Position numbers and translations under genes: made by a program. A DNA stretch of 64,000 nt from Collinsella sp. (lineage in GTDB: Bacteria; Actinomycetota; Coriobacteriia; Coriobacteriales; Coriobacteriaceae): contig DXMV01000018.1 in the NCBI GenBank assembly GCA_019414055.1, forward strand, positions 84,793 through 148,792, in the 5' to 3' direction. This document shows, in pieces, positions 19,596 through 27,906 of the stretch. The notes under the pieces are model-generated. The model ran no database searches. It saw only the letters and a program-made list of their open reading frames with translations, and was not told the DNA's origin. Each line of letters starts with the position of its first letter. Position 1 is the first letter of the stretch.

Positions 19596-20126
19596 ATGAC
19601 GGAATCATTTGAGCAGATTGCGGCGCGCAATGAAGAGCTCGCACGCGATATTGTCGAGCGTTCAAGCGCTCGTGGTGTGACGGTTTCGACGGCTGAATCT
19701 CTGACAGCGGGCATGATCGCCTCGACGATCGCCGATATTCCCGGTGCCTCGGCGGTGCTGCGCGGCGGTGCGGTGACGTATTGCGACGAGATTAAGCATC
19801 GCGTGCTCGGCGTTGAGCGAGAGACGCTCGACCGCTATACCGCGGTGTCGCATCAGACGGCGCGCGAGATGGCTGCCGGTTCGCTGAAGCTGTACCAGAG
19901 CGATATTGCCGTGAGCGCGACGGGCTATGCCGGCCCCGGTGGAGGTACCGAGGACGATCCGGCTGGAACCTTTTATATTGGCTGGGCGTATCGCTCTGCC
20001 GATGGGGGAGTGTCGGTCGTGGACTCCATTCGTTGTCACTATGAGGGCAATCGTTCGTGTGTTCGTGCCCATGCGGTCGCGGAGGCACTGGGTCGCATTG
20101 TGTGCGTGCTTCATTCTATGGAATAG
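19596..20126 (+). CDS. CinA C-terminal-domain amidohydrolase (PncC type)
   Basis: 176 residues, consisting only of the CinA C-terminal domain: AESLTAGMIASTIADIPGASAVLRGG, then YAGPGGGTEDDPAGTFYIGW. This domain alone is typical of PncC-type nicotinamide mononucleotide deamidases that salvage NMN to NaMN. The N-terminal MoaB-like half of full CinA is absent, so the name cinA fits only by synteny. It sits between pgsA and recA and ends at a strong terminator. Confidence 0.9.
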   Translation: MTESFEQIAARNEELARDIVERSSARGVTVSTAESLTAGMIASTIADIPGASAVLRGGAVTYCDEIKHRVLGVERETLDRYTAVSHQTAREMAAGSLKLYQSDIAVSATGYAGPGGGTEDDPAGTFYIGWAYRSADGGVSVVDSIRCHYEGNRSCVRAHAVAEALGRIVCVLHSME

Positions 20127-20131
20127 GCGTG

Positions 20132-20160
20132 TTTTAAGGGGCCTCCGGGCCCCTTAATTG
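20132..20160 (+). terminator. Terminator between cinA-type gene and recA
   Basis: Perfect stem TTAAGGGGCC (20134-20143) with GGCCCCTTAA (20148-20157) and a 4-nt loop, followed by TTG. It isolates recA from the upstream operon. The 20161-20324 stretch after it carries no visible gene. Confidence 0.8.
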
Positions 20161-20324
20161 TGGAGATAGGGACCTCGGCCGAATTTACTCTTTGTGCAGG
20201 TCGTTGGCGTATTCTTCCTCGTCATGCCTTGCTTGGTTCACCTGCTGTCAAGTTTTTGGTCAGTGTTTGGTCGGCGTTTGGTCGGGTTTTGGAAAGGTCG
20301 GCTGCATATGATTTATCTGAACGG

Positions 20325-20353
20325 TTGACCACGAACAGCCGTTCGTTTATTAT
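20325..20353 (+). promoter_or_regulatory. recA promoter with embedded LexA box
   Basis: TTGACC (20325-20330), 17 bp spacer, TATTAT (20348-20353). The spacer contains CGAACAGCCGTTCG (20332-20345), an exact match to the Gram-positive SOS consensus CGAACN4GTTCG. A repressor bound there would block RNA polymerase. Confidence 0.88.
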
Positions 20354-20383
20354 CGATGCAGGTTGTTAAGAGGAGGGCTATTC

Positions 20384-21532
20384 ATGGCCAAGAATTCAGG
20401 TCCCGTACGTACCGTTCATGCTCGCACGACGGGTAAAGAGCGCGATGAGATGATCGCCACCACCAAGGCCGAGATCGAGAAGAAATTCGGCCAGGGTTCC
20501 ATCATGAGGTACGGCGACGGTGGTCCCGAGCTCGAGGTCGAGGCCATTCCCACGGGCGCCCTGGCCCTCGATGCCGCGCTGGGCATCGGCGGCGTGCCGC
20601 GTGGCCGTATCGTCGAGATTTACGGTCCCGAGTCCTCCGGTAAGACAACGCTTTCGCTCGAGATTTTGGCAGAGGCCCAGGCTATGGGCGGCGTCGTGGC
20701 ATTTATTGATGCCGAGCACGCGCTCGATCCCACGTATGCCGCGCGTATCGGCGTGGACATCGATGAGGTCCTCATTTCCCAGCCCGATACGGGCGAGCAG
20801 GCGCTCGAGATCGTCGACATGCTCGTGCGCTCTGGCGCCATCGATGCCATCGTCGTCGACTCTGTCGCCGCTTTGACCCCGCGTGCCGAGATCGAGGGCG
20901 AGATCGGCGATACTACGGTCGGCCTGCAAGCCCGTCTGATGAGCCAGGCGCTCCGTAAGCTCGCCGGCTCGCTCGCCAAATCTAAAACGACCTGCATCTT
21001 CATTAACCAGCTGCGCGAGAAGATCGGCGTCATGTTCGGCAACCCCGAGACCACGACGGGCGGCCGCGCCCTCAAGTTCTTCTCGTCGGTGCGCATCGAT
21101 ATTCGCCGCATCGACAGCATCAAGCTCAAGGACGAGGTCATCGGCAATCGTGTGCGTGCCAAGGTCGTTAAGAACAAGGTGGCGGCACCGTTCCGCTCGG
21201 CCGAGTTCGACATCATGTACGGCACGGGCATCTCTAAGGAGGGCTCGATTCTGGACATGGCCGTCGAGTGCGGTATCTGCAAAAAGATGGGCTCTTGGTT
21301 TGCTTACGGTGAGGACAAGCTCGGTAATGGTCGCGAGGCCGCTAAGGCCTTTCTGCGCGAACACCCCGATTGTGCTGACGAGATCGAGCATAAGGTTCGC
21401 CTCGCCTGCGGCCTTGAATTCGATGACGATGCTCCGTCCGAGGTCGAGTTGACCGATCAGCCCGAAACTGAGGAGTTCGATGAGCTTTACGCCATCGATG
21501 GCTCCGCGATGCTCGATGATGATGACGAGTAG
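20384..21532 (+). CDS. recA: Recombinase RecA
   Basis: 382 residues from ATG 20384 behind AAGAGGAGGG. Walker A GPESSGKT, ATP-sensing Walker B and the DNA-binding loop regions (QLREKIGVMFGNPETTTGG) are intact. The C-terminus is acidic (ends in a DDDDE-type tail), as in other RecA proteins. Forms the nucleoprotein filament for recombination and triggers LexA self-cleavage. Regulation by LexA is directly supported by the box in its promoter. recX follows after 11 bp. Confidence 0.98.
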   Translation: MAKNSGPVRTVHARTTGKERDEMIATTKAEIEKKFGQGSIMRYGDGGPELEVEAIPTGALALDAALGIGGVPRGRIVEIYGPESSGKTTLSLEILAEAQAMGGVVAFIDAEHALDPTYAARIGVDIDEVLISQPDTGEQALEIVDMLVRSGAIDAIVVDSVAALTPRAEIEGEIGDTTVGLQARLMSQALRKLAGSLAKSKTTCIFINQLREKIGVMFGNPETTTGGRALKFFSSVRIDIRRIDSIKLKDEVIGNRVRAKVVKNKVAAPFRSAEFDIMYGTGISKEGSILDMAVECGICKKMGSWFAYGEDKLGNGREAAKAFLREHPDCADEIEHKVRLACGLEFDDDAPSEVELTDQPETEEFDELYAIDGSAMLDDDDE

Positions 21533-21543
21533 CGGATGCCCTC

Positions 21544-22236
21544 ATGTCGTATACGGTGACCGAGGCAACGGTCGTCTTTCCCGATAAGAAGGCGGCCTCC
21601 TCGTTTTCGAGTGGGTATGCATCAAAAAAGCCTTGTGCACATATCGACTGTGAGCTCGAGGGCGGTTTTGAACGATCCATCTGGATTCCTGTTCGTGTCG
21701 CGCGCCTGTTCCTTAAAAATCGACCCGATCTTCCCTGCGATTGGGATGAGTTTCGCGAGGCGGTGCAGCTCATTGAGCGTAAATGCGCGCTTACCATGGT
21801 GACTGAGATGCTGTCGCGCCGCGACCATGCCACGGGTGAGGTCCGTGACAAGCTGACTCGTTACGGATTTCGCCAGCCCGCAATTGATTTCGCCGTCCAG
21901 CGTGCCACTGAGTATCGATTTTTAGATGAGAACCGCTTTTGTTCGTACTTTATCGAGGAACGCAAACGACGCGGCTGGGGACAGCGCAAGATTGAGACCG
22001 AACTTAAGCGCCGTCATGTCGTACTCGATGATATCCCCGGCTATCCCGAGGATTTTTTTGCCGTCGAGGACGACTTGGCTCGCGCAACGGCTTTACTCGC
22101 GAAGCGTCGCGTTCCCGAGACACGTGGATTCGAAAAGCTCGTCCGGTTTTTGATGGGTAAGGGCTTTTCGTACCACATCGCCGCCGATGTCGTTAAGGCG
22201 CGTCTTGATGCCGAACGTGAGGAATGCGCAGTTTAG
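21544..22236 (+). CDS. recX: Regulatory protein RecX
   Basis: 230 residues from ATG 21544. Shows three-helix RecX repeats (SRRDHATGEVRDKLTRYGF; YRFLDENRFCSYFIEERKRRGWGQRKIETELKRR). RecX caps and destabilises RecA filaments. The first 75 residues form an extra N-terminal domain, as in Gram-positive RecX. It lies 11 bp after recA, so it should be induced with it in the SOS response. Confidence 0.92.
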   Translation: MSYTVTEATVVFPDKKAASSFSSGYASKKPCAHIDCELEGGFERSIWIPVRVARLFLKNRPDLPCDWDEFREAVQLIERKCALTMVTEMLSRRDHATGEVRDKLTRYGFRQPAIDFAVQRATEYRFLDENRFCSYFIEERKRRGWGQRKIETELKRRHVVLDDIPGYPEDFFAVEDDLARATALLAKRRVPETRGFEKLVRFLMGKGFSYHIAADVVKARLDAEREECAV

Positions 22237-22309
22237 ACACATGCTAGAAGCATACGTTTTGCGTACCTGCCGTTCACCGCGTTTTAGACGCCGTGCTGGG
22301 TGCATTTAT

Positions 22310-22338
22310 TTGACAGTTGTTGCGGTTCAACGTACGAT
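22310..22338 (+). promoter_or_regulatory. Strong sigma-70-type promoter ahead of rny
   Basis: TTGACA (22310-22315), exactly 17 bp, then TACGAT (22333-22338). It lies in the 268 bp gap between recX and rny and gives a leader of about 160 nt. Confidence 0.7.
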
Positions 22339-22443
22339 AAACACTGTCATTTGCTTTGTGATATGTGCTCATCTTTGATGAGTTTGTTTATATGTTTATC
22401 TGTATCCGACCCGCATAAGCTGCGCCCATATTACTCAAATGTC

Positions 22444-22473
22444 GCGAGCCGTTCGCAAGGACGGTTCGCTTTG
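22444..22473 (+). terminator. Attenuator-like hairpin in the rny leader
   Basis: GCGAGCCGT (22444-22452) pairs with ACGGTTCGC (22461-22469; one G-U) and is followed by TTTGTTGT. It lies between the promoter at 22310 and the rny ribosome binding site, so it could be a leaky terminator or a stability hairpin. Confidence 0.5.
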
Positions 22474-22504
22474 TTGTGTAACGAATCCATAAAAAGGAGT
22501 GAGC

Positions 22505-24055
22505 ATGCCTATCATCGCAGCGCTCGTTGGCATCGTTTTGGGTGCCATCGCCGCCATTGCCTACATGCGCACCGCCAAGCAGGGTAGTCTTCACGAGGCC
22601 GACGAAAAGATCCAGTCGGCACACGCGCAGGCAGAGTCCCTAATCGGTGATGCTAAGCGTCAGGCCGAGACCCTCAAAAAAGAGGCTCTGCTCGAGGCTA
22701 AAGAAGAGATCATCAAGAACAAGCAGGCTGCCGAGGCCGAGGACAAGCAGCGTAAGAGCGAGATTCGTACGCTCGAGAACCGCGTGATGCAGCGCGAGGA
22801 GTCCCTCGATCGCCGCAACGATGCCCTCGACAAGCGTGAGCACCAGCTGTCCAGCCAGGCTGGACAGGTCGAGAAGCGCTCCCGCGAGCTTGAGGAGCTC
22901 TGCGCCAAGCAGACCTCGGAGCTCGAGCGCATCGCCGACCTGACCCGCGAGGACGCTCACAAGGAGCTCCTCGACAAGGTTCGTGGCGAGGTTACCCACG
23001 AGGCCGCCACGATCATCCGCGAGTCCGAGCAGCAGGTTCGCGCCGAGTGTCACAAGACCGCTCAGGAGATCTTGTCCCTGGCGATTCAGCGCTGCGCCGC
23101 CGACCACACCGCCGAGGTTACCGTTACCTCTGTGCACATTCCTTCCGATGACCTCAAGGGTCGCATCATCGGCCGCGAGGGTCGCAACATCCGCACCTTC
23201 GAGCAGGTTTCCGGCGTCAACCTCGTGATCGATGATACGCCCGAGACCGTCGTGCTTTCGAGCTTCGATCCGGTCCGTCGCGAGACCGCCCGCGTCGCCC
23301 TCGAGAACCTTATTGCTGACGGCCGCATTCATCCTGCCCGCATCGAGGAGATGTATCACAAGGCCGCCGACTTGGTTCAGCAGCGCGTGCGCGAGGCTGG
23401 CGAACAGGCTGCCTTCGATACCGGTATCCACGATCTGCACCCCGAGATCGTTAAGACCCTGGGTGCTCTGCGCTACCGCACCTCGTTTGGTCAGAACGTG
23501 CTCCAGCATTCCCTCGAGGTTTCTGACCTTTGCGGCGTGATGGCTTCCGAGCTTGGCCTGGACGTTGTGACCGCCAAGCGTGCCGGCCTGCTGCACGATC
23601 TCGGCAAGGCTATCGACCATGACGTCGAGGGCCCGCATGCCGTTATCGGCGCTGAGCTCGCCCGTCGCTATGGCGAGAAGCCCGTTATCGTTCACGCTAT
23701 CGAGGCTCACCACGCCGACGTCGACCCTAACACGGTGCTCGATGTTCTGGTCCAGGCTGCCGATGCCGTTTCTGCCTCTCGCCCCGGTGCCCGTCGCGAA
23801 TCGGCCGAGAACTACATTAAGCGCCTTGAGAAGCTCGAGGAGATTGCCAACTCCCATGACGGCGTCGAGCGTACCTATGCCATGCAGGCTGGTCGCGAGG
23901 TTCATGTCATGGTTCAGCCGGATAAGATTTCCGATGCTCAGTCCACGGTCTTGGCTCATGATATCGCCCATCAGATCGAGGAAGAGATGGAGTATCCCGG
24001 TCAGGTGCGCGTCGTCGTGATTCGCGAGAGCCGCGCTGTCGATATCGCGAAATAA
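22505..24055 (+). CDS. rny: Ribonuclease Y
   Basis: 516 residues from ATG 22505, 5 bp after AAGGAG; a GTG at 22499 lies within that site and is less likely. One N-terminal membrane helix (about 3-22), a long coiled coil (about 35-200, KQAAEAEDKQRKSEIR-type), a KH domain (GRIIGREGRNIRTFEQ) and an HD domain with HDLGKAID. Membrane-anchored endoribonuclease that starts mRNA decay. Followed one base after its stop by the GHKL protein gene. Confidence 0.96.
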   Translation: MPIIAALVGIVLGAIAAIAYMRTAKQGSLHEADEKIQSAHAQAESLIGDAKRQAETLKKEALLEAKEEIIKNKQAAEAEDKQRKSEIRTLENRVMQREESLDRRNDALDKREHQLSSQAGQVEKRSRELEELCAKQTSELERIADLTREDAHKELLDKVRGEVTHEAATIIRESEQQVRAECHKTAQEILSLAIQRCAADHTAEVTVTSVHIPSDDLKGRIIGREGRNIRTFEQVSGVNLVIDDTPETVVLSSFDPVRRETARVALENLIADGRIHPARIEEMYHKAADLVQQRVREAGEQAAFDTGIHDLHPEIVKTLGALRYRTSFGQNVLQHSLEVSDLCGVMASELGLDVVTAKRAGLLHDLGKAIDHDVEGPHAVIGAELARRYGEKPVIVHAIEAHHADVDPNTVLDVLVQAADAVSASRPGARRESAENYIKRLEKLEEIANSHDGVERTYAMQAGREVHVMVQPDKISDAQSTVLAHDIAHQIEEEMEYPGQVRVVVIRESRAVDIAK

Positions 24056-24056
24056 T

Positions 24057-25142
24057 ATGAACGACGCGAACGAGCTCATCTCATTTATCGCGTCGATGTC
24101 GGGGGAGGGCAACCTTCGCGTCGAGGAGAACCTTGGCGAGGGGTATGTCCGCCTCCGCGTTTCGGAGGCCGAGCGGCGCCAGGCAAAGCACGACATCCAG
24201 CATGTCGAGGATATTGTCATCGAAATGCTGCGCAACGCTCGTGATGCCGGCGCCGACAAGGTCTATCTCGCCACGACCAAGGAAGATGGCGTCCGTACGC
24301 TTGTCTTTCTGGATAACGGCTCGGGCGTGCCGCAGGATATGCAGGAGCGCATCTTCGATGCCCGCGTTACCTCCAAGCTCGAGAGCATGAAGATGGACCG
24401 TTGGGGCGTTCACGGTCGAGGCATGGCATTGTTCTCGATTAAGCAGAACACCGACGAGGCACGCGTTGTCGCGTCGGATGTTGACCTTGGCTCGGTCTTT
24501 AAGGTGAGCGTCGCTACCGACCGCCTTGGCGAGCGCGCCGACCAGTCCAGCTGGCCTCAGGCCGTGAAGGACGAGGACGGTCACTATGTCTGCGCCCGTG
24601 GGCCTCACAACATCATTCGTGCCGCCTGCGAGTTTGCCCTCGAGGAGCTGCGCGCCTGTGATGTCTATCTGGGGTCTCCGTCGGAGATCGCCGCGACGCT
24701 GCATGCGCAGGCTTCCAGCCGTCTCGATGCTTCTCGTCTTTTGTTTATCGATGACGAAGCCGAGCTTCCCGTGGTCGATCGTCTGGGTCTTGCTTCGGAT
24801 GCGGAAGACTTTATCCGTATCTGTTCGGGTTTGGGCCTTGAGATGTCCGAGCGTACGGCGCATCGTATCTTGGCGGGCCAGATTAAGCCCGTTCGTGGTG
24901 TGACCGCACGCCTCCTACGCGAGCGTGATTCGTCTTCACATCCGTCTGCTCCGGTTGATCTCGCCAAAGATCGTCGCGGGTTGCGTATTGCCAAGGACGA
25001 CATGGCGCAGTTCTCGCGAGCAGTGGAACGTGACTTTAACGATCTTGCAGCACGGTACTATCTCAACCTTTGCGGCGACCCCAAGATTCGTGTTTCGCGT
25101 GATCGTATTACCGTGACGTTCGATCTTGCCAAAGAGGAATAG
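24057..25142 (+). CDS. Orphan GHKL (HSP90/histidine-kinase-fold) ATPase, function unknown
   Basis: 361 residues. A Bergerat ATP-binding fold is clear: N-box EMLRNARDAGAD (56-67, with E56 and N60), G1 DNGSGVP (about 86-92) and G2 GVHGRGMALFSIK (about 118-130). No HisKA, receiver, MutL or topoisomerase domains are evident. The C-terminal half (about 200-361) has no family I recognise. It begins 1 bp after rny and precedes spoVS, the slot that ymdB fills in Bacillus. That context suggests a link to RNA turnover or to a developmental switch, which is inference. Confidence 0.75.
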   Translation: MNDANELISFIASMSGEGNLRVEENLGEGYVRLRVSEAERRQAKHDIQHVEDIVIEMLRNARDAGADKVYLATTKEDGVRTLVFLDNGSGVPQDMQERIFDARVTSKLESMKMDRWGVHGRGMALFSIKQNTDEARVVASDVDLGSVFKVSVATDRLGERADQSSWPQAVKDEDGHYVCARGPHNIIRAACEFALEELRACDVYLGSPSEIAATLHAQASSRLDASRLLFIDDEAELPVVDRLGLASDAEDFIRICSGLGLEMSERTAHRILAGQIKPVRGVTARLLRERDSSSHPSAPVDLAKDRRGLRIAKDDMAQFSRAVERDFNDLAARYYLNLCGDPKIRVSRDRITVTFDLAKEE

Positions 25143-25216
25143 CATCTTTACCGAGTCCGTTCGGTACGATACAGTTATTGCAGTTAAAACGTACTTTTAA
25201 ACGCAGGAGTTTCTTC

Positions 25217-25534
25217 ATGGATTGCCTGAAGGTATCAAGCAAATCGTCGCCCGCGTCCGTTGCCGGCGCCATTGCCGGCATGGTCAAAGATGGTGTTCCC
25301 GTCAATATTCAGTGTGTCGGCGCGGGCGCCGTCAACCAGGCCATTAAGGCTGTAGCCATTGCACGCGGATTTTTGATTCCGACCGGGTTTGATATTTCCT
25401 GCGCGCCGGTGTTCTCCGACATCCTCATCAACGGTGAGTCGCGCACGGCTATCCGTCTTTCTATTTACGTTCATCAAATTAATCGAGCTGCTATGGATAA
25501 CGTTGTGATGGACGACGTTAAGCCTGTGGCATAG
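25217..25534 (+). CDS. spoVS: Stage V sporulation protein S family (SpoVS)
   Basis: 105 residues from ATG 25217 (CAGGAG upstream), longer than Bacillus SpoVS (86) by its C-terminus. The core matches the family: LKVSSKSSPASVAGAIAG, then GAGAVNQAIKAVAIARGF. An Alba-like nucleic-acid-binding fold is known for the family. No other sporulation gene is visible in the window. Between the GHKL ATPase gene and miaB; the rny-x-spoVS-miaB order is shared with Bacillus. Confidence 0.93.
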   Translation: MDCLKVSSKSSPASVAGAIAGMVKDGVPVNIQCVGAGAVNQAIKAVAIARGFLIPTGFDISCAPVFSDILINGESRTAIRLSIYVHQINRAAMDNVVMDDVKPVA

Positions 25535-25597
25535 AGCGTTTACTCTTTGCCCGCCCTCGTTGATTCCGCCTATTCCACCTCGTTAGGACTTATACAT

Positions 25598-26968
25598 ATG
25601 GACCAGGGTTCCGTACGCGATATTCTTGCCGGTAAAACCTACTTTATCCGCACCTTTGGCTGCCAGATGAATCAGCACGACTCCGAGCGCGTGAGTGGCC
25701 TGCTCGACTCGTATGGTTGCCTCATGGCGCTCGATCCGGAGCATGCTGACATTGTCGTGTTCATGACGTGCTGCGTTCGTGAGGCCGCTGACACCCGTCT
25801 GTACGGTCAGTGCAACTCTTGTAAGAGCCTCCCACCTTCGCCTTCTGGCAAGCGCGTTGTCGCTGTGGGCGGCTGCATCGCGCAGCGCGACGGCGAAGGT
25901 CTGCTCACCAATGTCGATAACGTCAATGTCATCTTTGGCACGCATTCCATCGCGCATGTGGCCGAGCTCATTGCCGAGGCATTCTTGGACGGCAAGCGTC
26001 ATATTCGCACCAATGAGCACGAGGACACGGATGCTATGAGCATGCCGTGGCATCGTGAGACCCAGTATCACGCGTGGGTCCCCATTATGACGGGCTGCAA
26101 CAATTTCTGCACCTATTGCATCGTGCCGTATGTGCGCGGCCGCGAAAAGAGCCGCCCCTTCGAGGAGATTGTCGATGAGGTGACCGGTCTGGTGCGCCAG
26201 GGTGTGCGCGAGATCACGCTGCTGGGTCAAAACGTTAACTCGTATGGCCGCGATCTGTTTGGGAAGCCGCGCTTTGCCGACCTGTTGCGTGCCGTGGGCG
26301 ATACGGGTGTAGAGCGTATCTTCTTTACTTCCTCGCACCCTAAAGACCTACTGCCCGAGACTATCGACGCCATGGCCGAGACGCCCGCCGTCATGCCGCA
26401 ACTGCATCTGGCCGTTCAGTCGGGCTCGACGCGCATTCTAAAAGAGATGAACCGTCGCTATACGCGTGAGGACTATCTGGACCTGGTCGATCGCATCCGC
26501 AATCGCATGCCCAATATCGCGCTCTCGACCGATATCATCGTTGGCTTCCCCGGAGAGACCGAGGAAGACTTTGAGCAGACGCTCTCGCTTGCCGAGACCG
26601 TTCGCTATGCTCAGGCCTACACGTTTATCTACTCCAAGCGCGCTGGTACCCCGGCCGCCGAGATTGATGATCCCACACCGCACGAGGTCATCCTTGAGCG
26701 CTTTAACCGTCTGGTCAAGGTTATCGAGACGACAGCGCACGAGTACAACCAGGGTGAGCTCCATACCGTGGTGCCAGCGCTCATTGAGGGTACGAGTAAA
26801 AAGAACGATGCGGTGCTGCTGGGCAAGAGCCCCAAGAACCAGACCGTTCATGCGCCCATTCCCGAGGGATATAGCATCGACCAGCTTATCGGTAAGATCG
26901 TTGATGTTGACGTCGACGTTGCTAAGACGTGGTATTTGTCAGGCTCCGTTGTGGGTGAGCCGCGCTAA
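25598..26968 (+). CDS. miaB: tRNA i6A37 methylthiotransferase MiaB
   Basis: 456 residues from ATG 25598; an in-frame start at 25547 would extend into a segment without family similarity. Radical SAM enzyme that makes ms2i6A37. First cluster cysteines C22 (TFGCQMN), C58 and C93. Where most MiaB have NTC this one reads MTCC. The radical SAM motif CNNFCTYC is at 167-174, with TRAM at the end. It overlaps miaA (TAATG); MiaA makes the i6A that MiaB modifies. Confidence 0.95.
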   Translation: MDQGSVRDILAGKTYFIRTFGCQMNQHDSERVSGLLDSYGCLMALDPEHADIVVFMTCCVREAADTRLYGQCNSCKSLPPSPSGKRVVAVGGCIAQRDGEGLLTNVDNVNVIFGTHSIAHVAELIAEAFLDGKRHIRTNEHEDTDAMSMPWHRETQYHAWVPIMTGCNNFCTYCIVPYVRGREKSRPFEEIVDEVTGLVRQGVREITLLGQNVNSYGRDLFGKPRFADLLRAVGDTGVERIFFTSSHPKDLLPETIDAMAETPAVMPQLHLAVQSGSTRILKEMNRRYTREDYLDLVDRIRNRMPNIALSTDIIVGFPGETEEDFEQTLSLAETVRYAQAYTFIYSKRAGTPAAEIDDPTPHEVILERFNRLVKVIETTAHEYNQGELHTVVPALIEGTSKKNDAVLLGKSPKNQTVHAPIPEGYSIDQLIGKIVDVDVDVAKTWYLSGSVVGEPR

Positions 26969-27906
26969 TGATTTCTCCCGGGGCGGGTCTATCCGCCGTT
27001 GCGATTGTCGGTCCGACTGCGGTTGGTAAAAGTGAGGTCGCTGACCGTTTGGCCGCTCGCCTTTCGTCTGAAGTGCTTTCGTGTGATGCGATGCAAATCT
27101 ATCGCGGTATGGATATCGGTACTGCCAAGATGGCACCCGAGGAATGCACGGCGCCGCTACGCCTGGTCGATATTGTTGAACCGGGCTTTGCATATTCTGC
27201 GGCGCTGTATCAGGCAGACGCTCGTGTACATGTTGAGCGCTTGCTGGGCGAGGGCCGCCTACCGGTGTTTTGCGGGGGTACAGGCCTGTATCTCAAGGCC
27301 GCCCTGGATGAGATGGATTTTCCCTCGGGCGAGCTTGAGGACGATCGCCGCGCAGGGTATCAGGAGCTTGCCGAGCGCATAGGCGAGGAAGCGCTGCACG
27401 CGTTGCTTGCCGAGCGTGACCCCGAGTCCGCTGCGGTCATCCACCCCCATAATGTTCGTCGTGTGATTCGCGCGCTCGAAATGCACGATGATGGCGTATC
27501 CTACGCGCAGCAAAAGTCGCAGTTTAGTGTTCCGCGCGAGCATTATCACGCTCTGTGGTTTGGATTGTCGCGTAATCGCGAGGCGCTTTACGAGCGTATT
27601 AACCTTCGCGTCGATCTGATGTTTGAGCAGGGTCTTGTTGATGAGGTTCGCGGTCTTATGGACCAGGGGCTGGAAGATGCACTAACTTCGATGCAGGCGA
27701 TTGGCTATAAAGAGATTATCGATGCCTTTGACGGCGTCATTTCTATGGATGAGGCTCGCGAACTCATCAAGATGCGTTCGCGTCGCTATGCCAAACGTCA
27801 GCTTTCGTGGTTTAAACGCGATGACCGCATCGTGTGGTTCGATATGGACGAGTTTACGATCGATGAGGTCGTTGAGGATATCCTTCACCGTATCGAGGTG
27901 GCCTAA
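26968..27906 (+). CDS. miaA: tRNA dimethylallyltransferase MiaA
   Basis: 312 residues from ATG 26968, overlapping the miaB stop by one base. P-loop GPTAVGKSEVADRLA and the conserved SCDAMQIYRGMDIGTAK, then GGTGLYLKA. Transfers dimethylallyl to A37 of UNN-decoding tRNAs. Codons are more T-ending than in pnp. Translationally coupled to both miaB and hflX by one-base overlaps. Confidence 0.95.
   Translation: MISPGAGLSAVAIVGPTAVGKSEVADRLAARLSSEVLSCDAMQIYRGMDIGTAKMAPEECTAPLRLVDIVEPGFAYSAALYQADARVHVERLLGEGRLPVFCGGTGLYLKAALDEMDFPSGELEDDRRAGYQELAERIGEEALHALLAERDPESAAVIHPHNVRRVIRALEMHDDGVSYAQQKSQFSVPREHYHALWFGLSRNREALYERINLRVDLMFEQGLVDEVRGLMDQGLEDALTSMQAIGYKEIIDAFDGVISMDEARELIKMRSRRYAKRQLSWFKRDDRIVWFDMDEFTIDEVVEDILHRIEVA

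Noticed and set aside
19596..20126. Truncated cinA pseudogene
   Set aside because: The C-terminal domain alone is a common intact protein with its own start and intact motifs, so truncation is not indicated.
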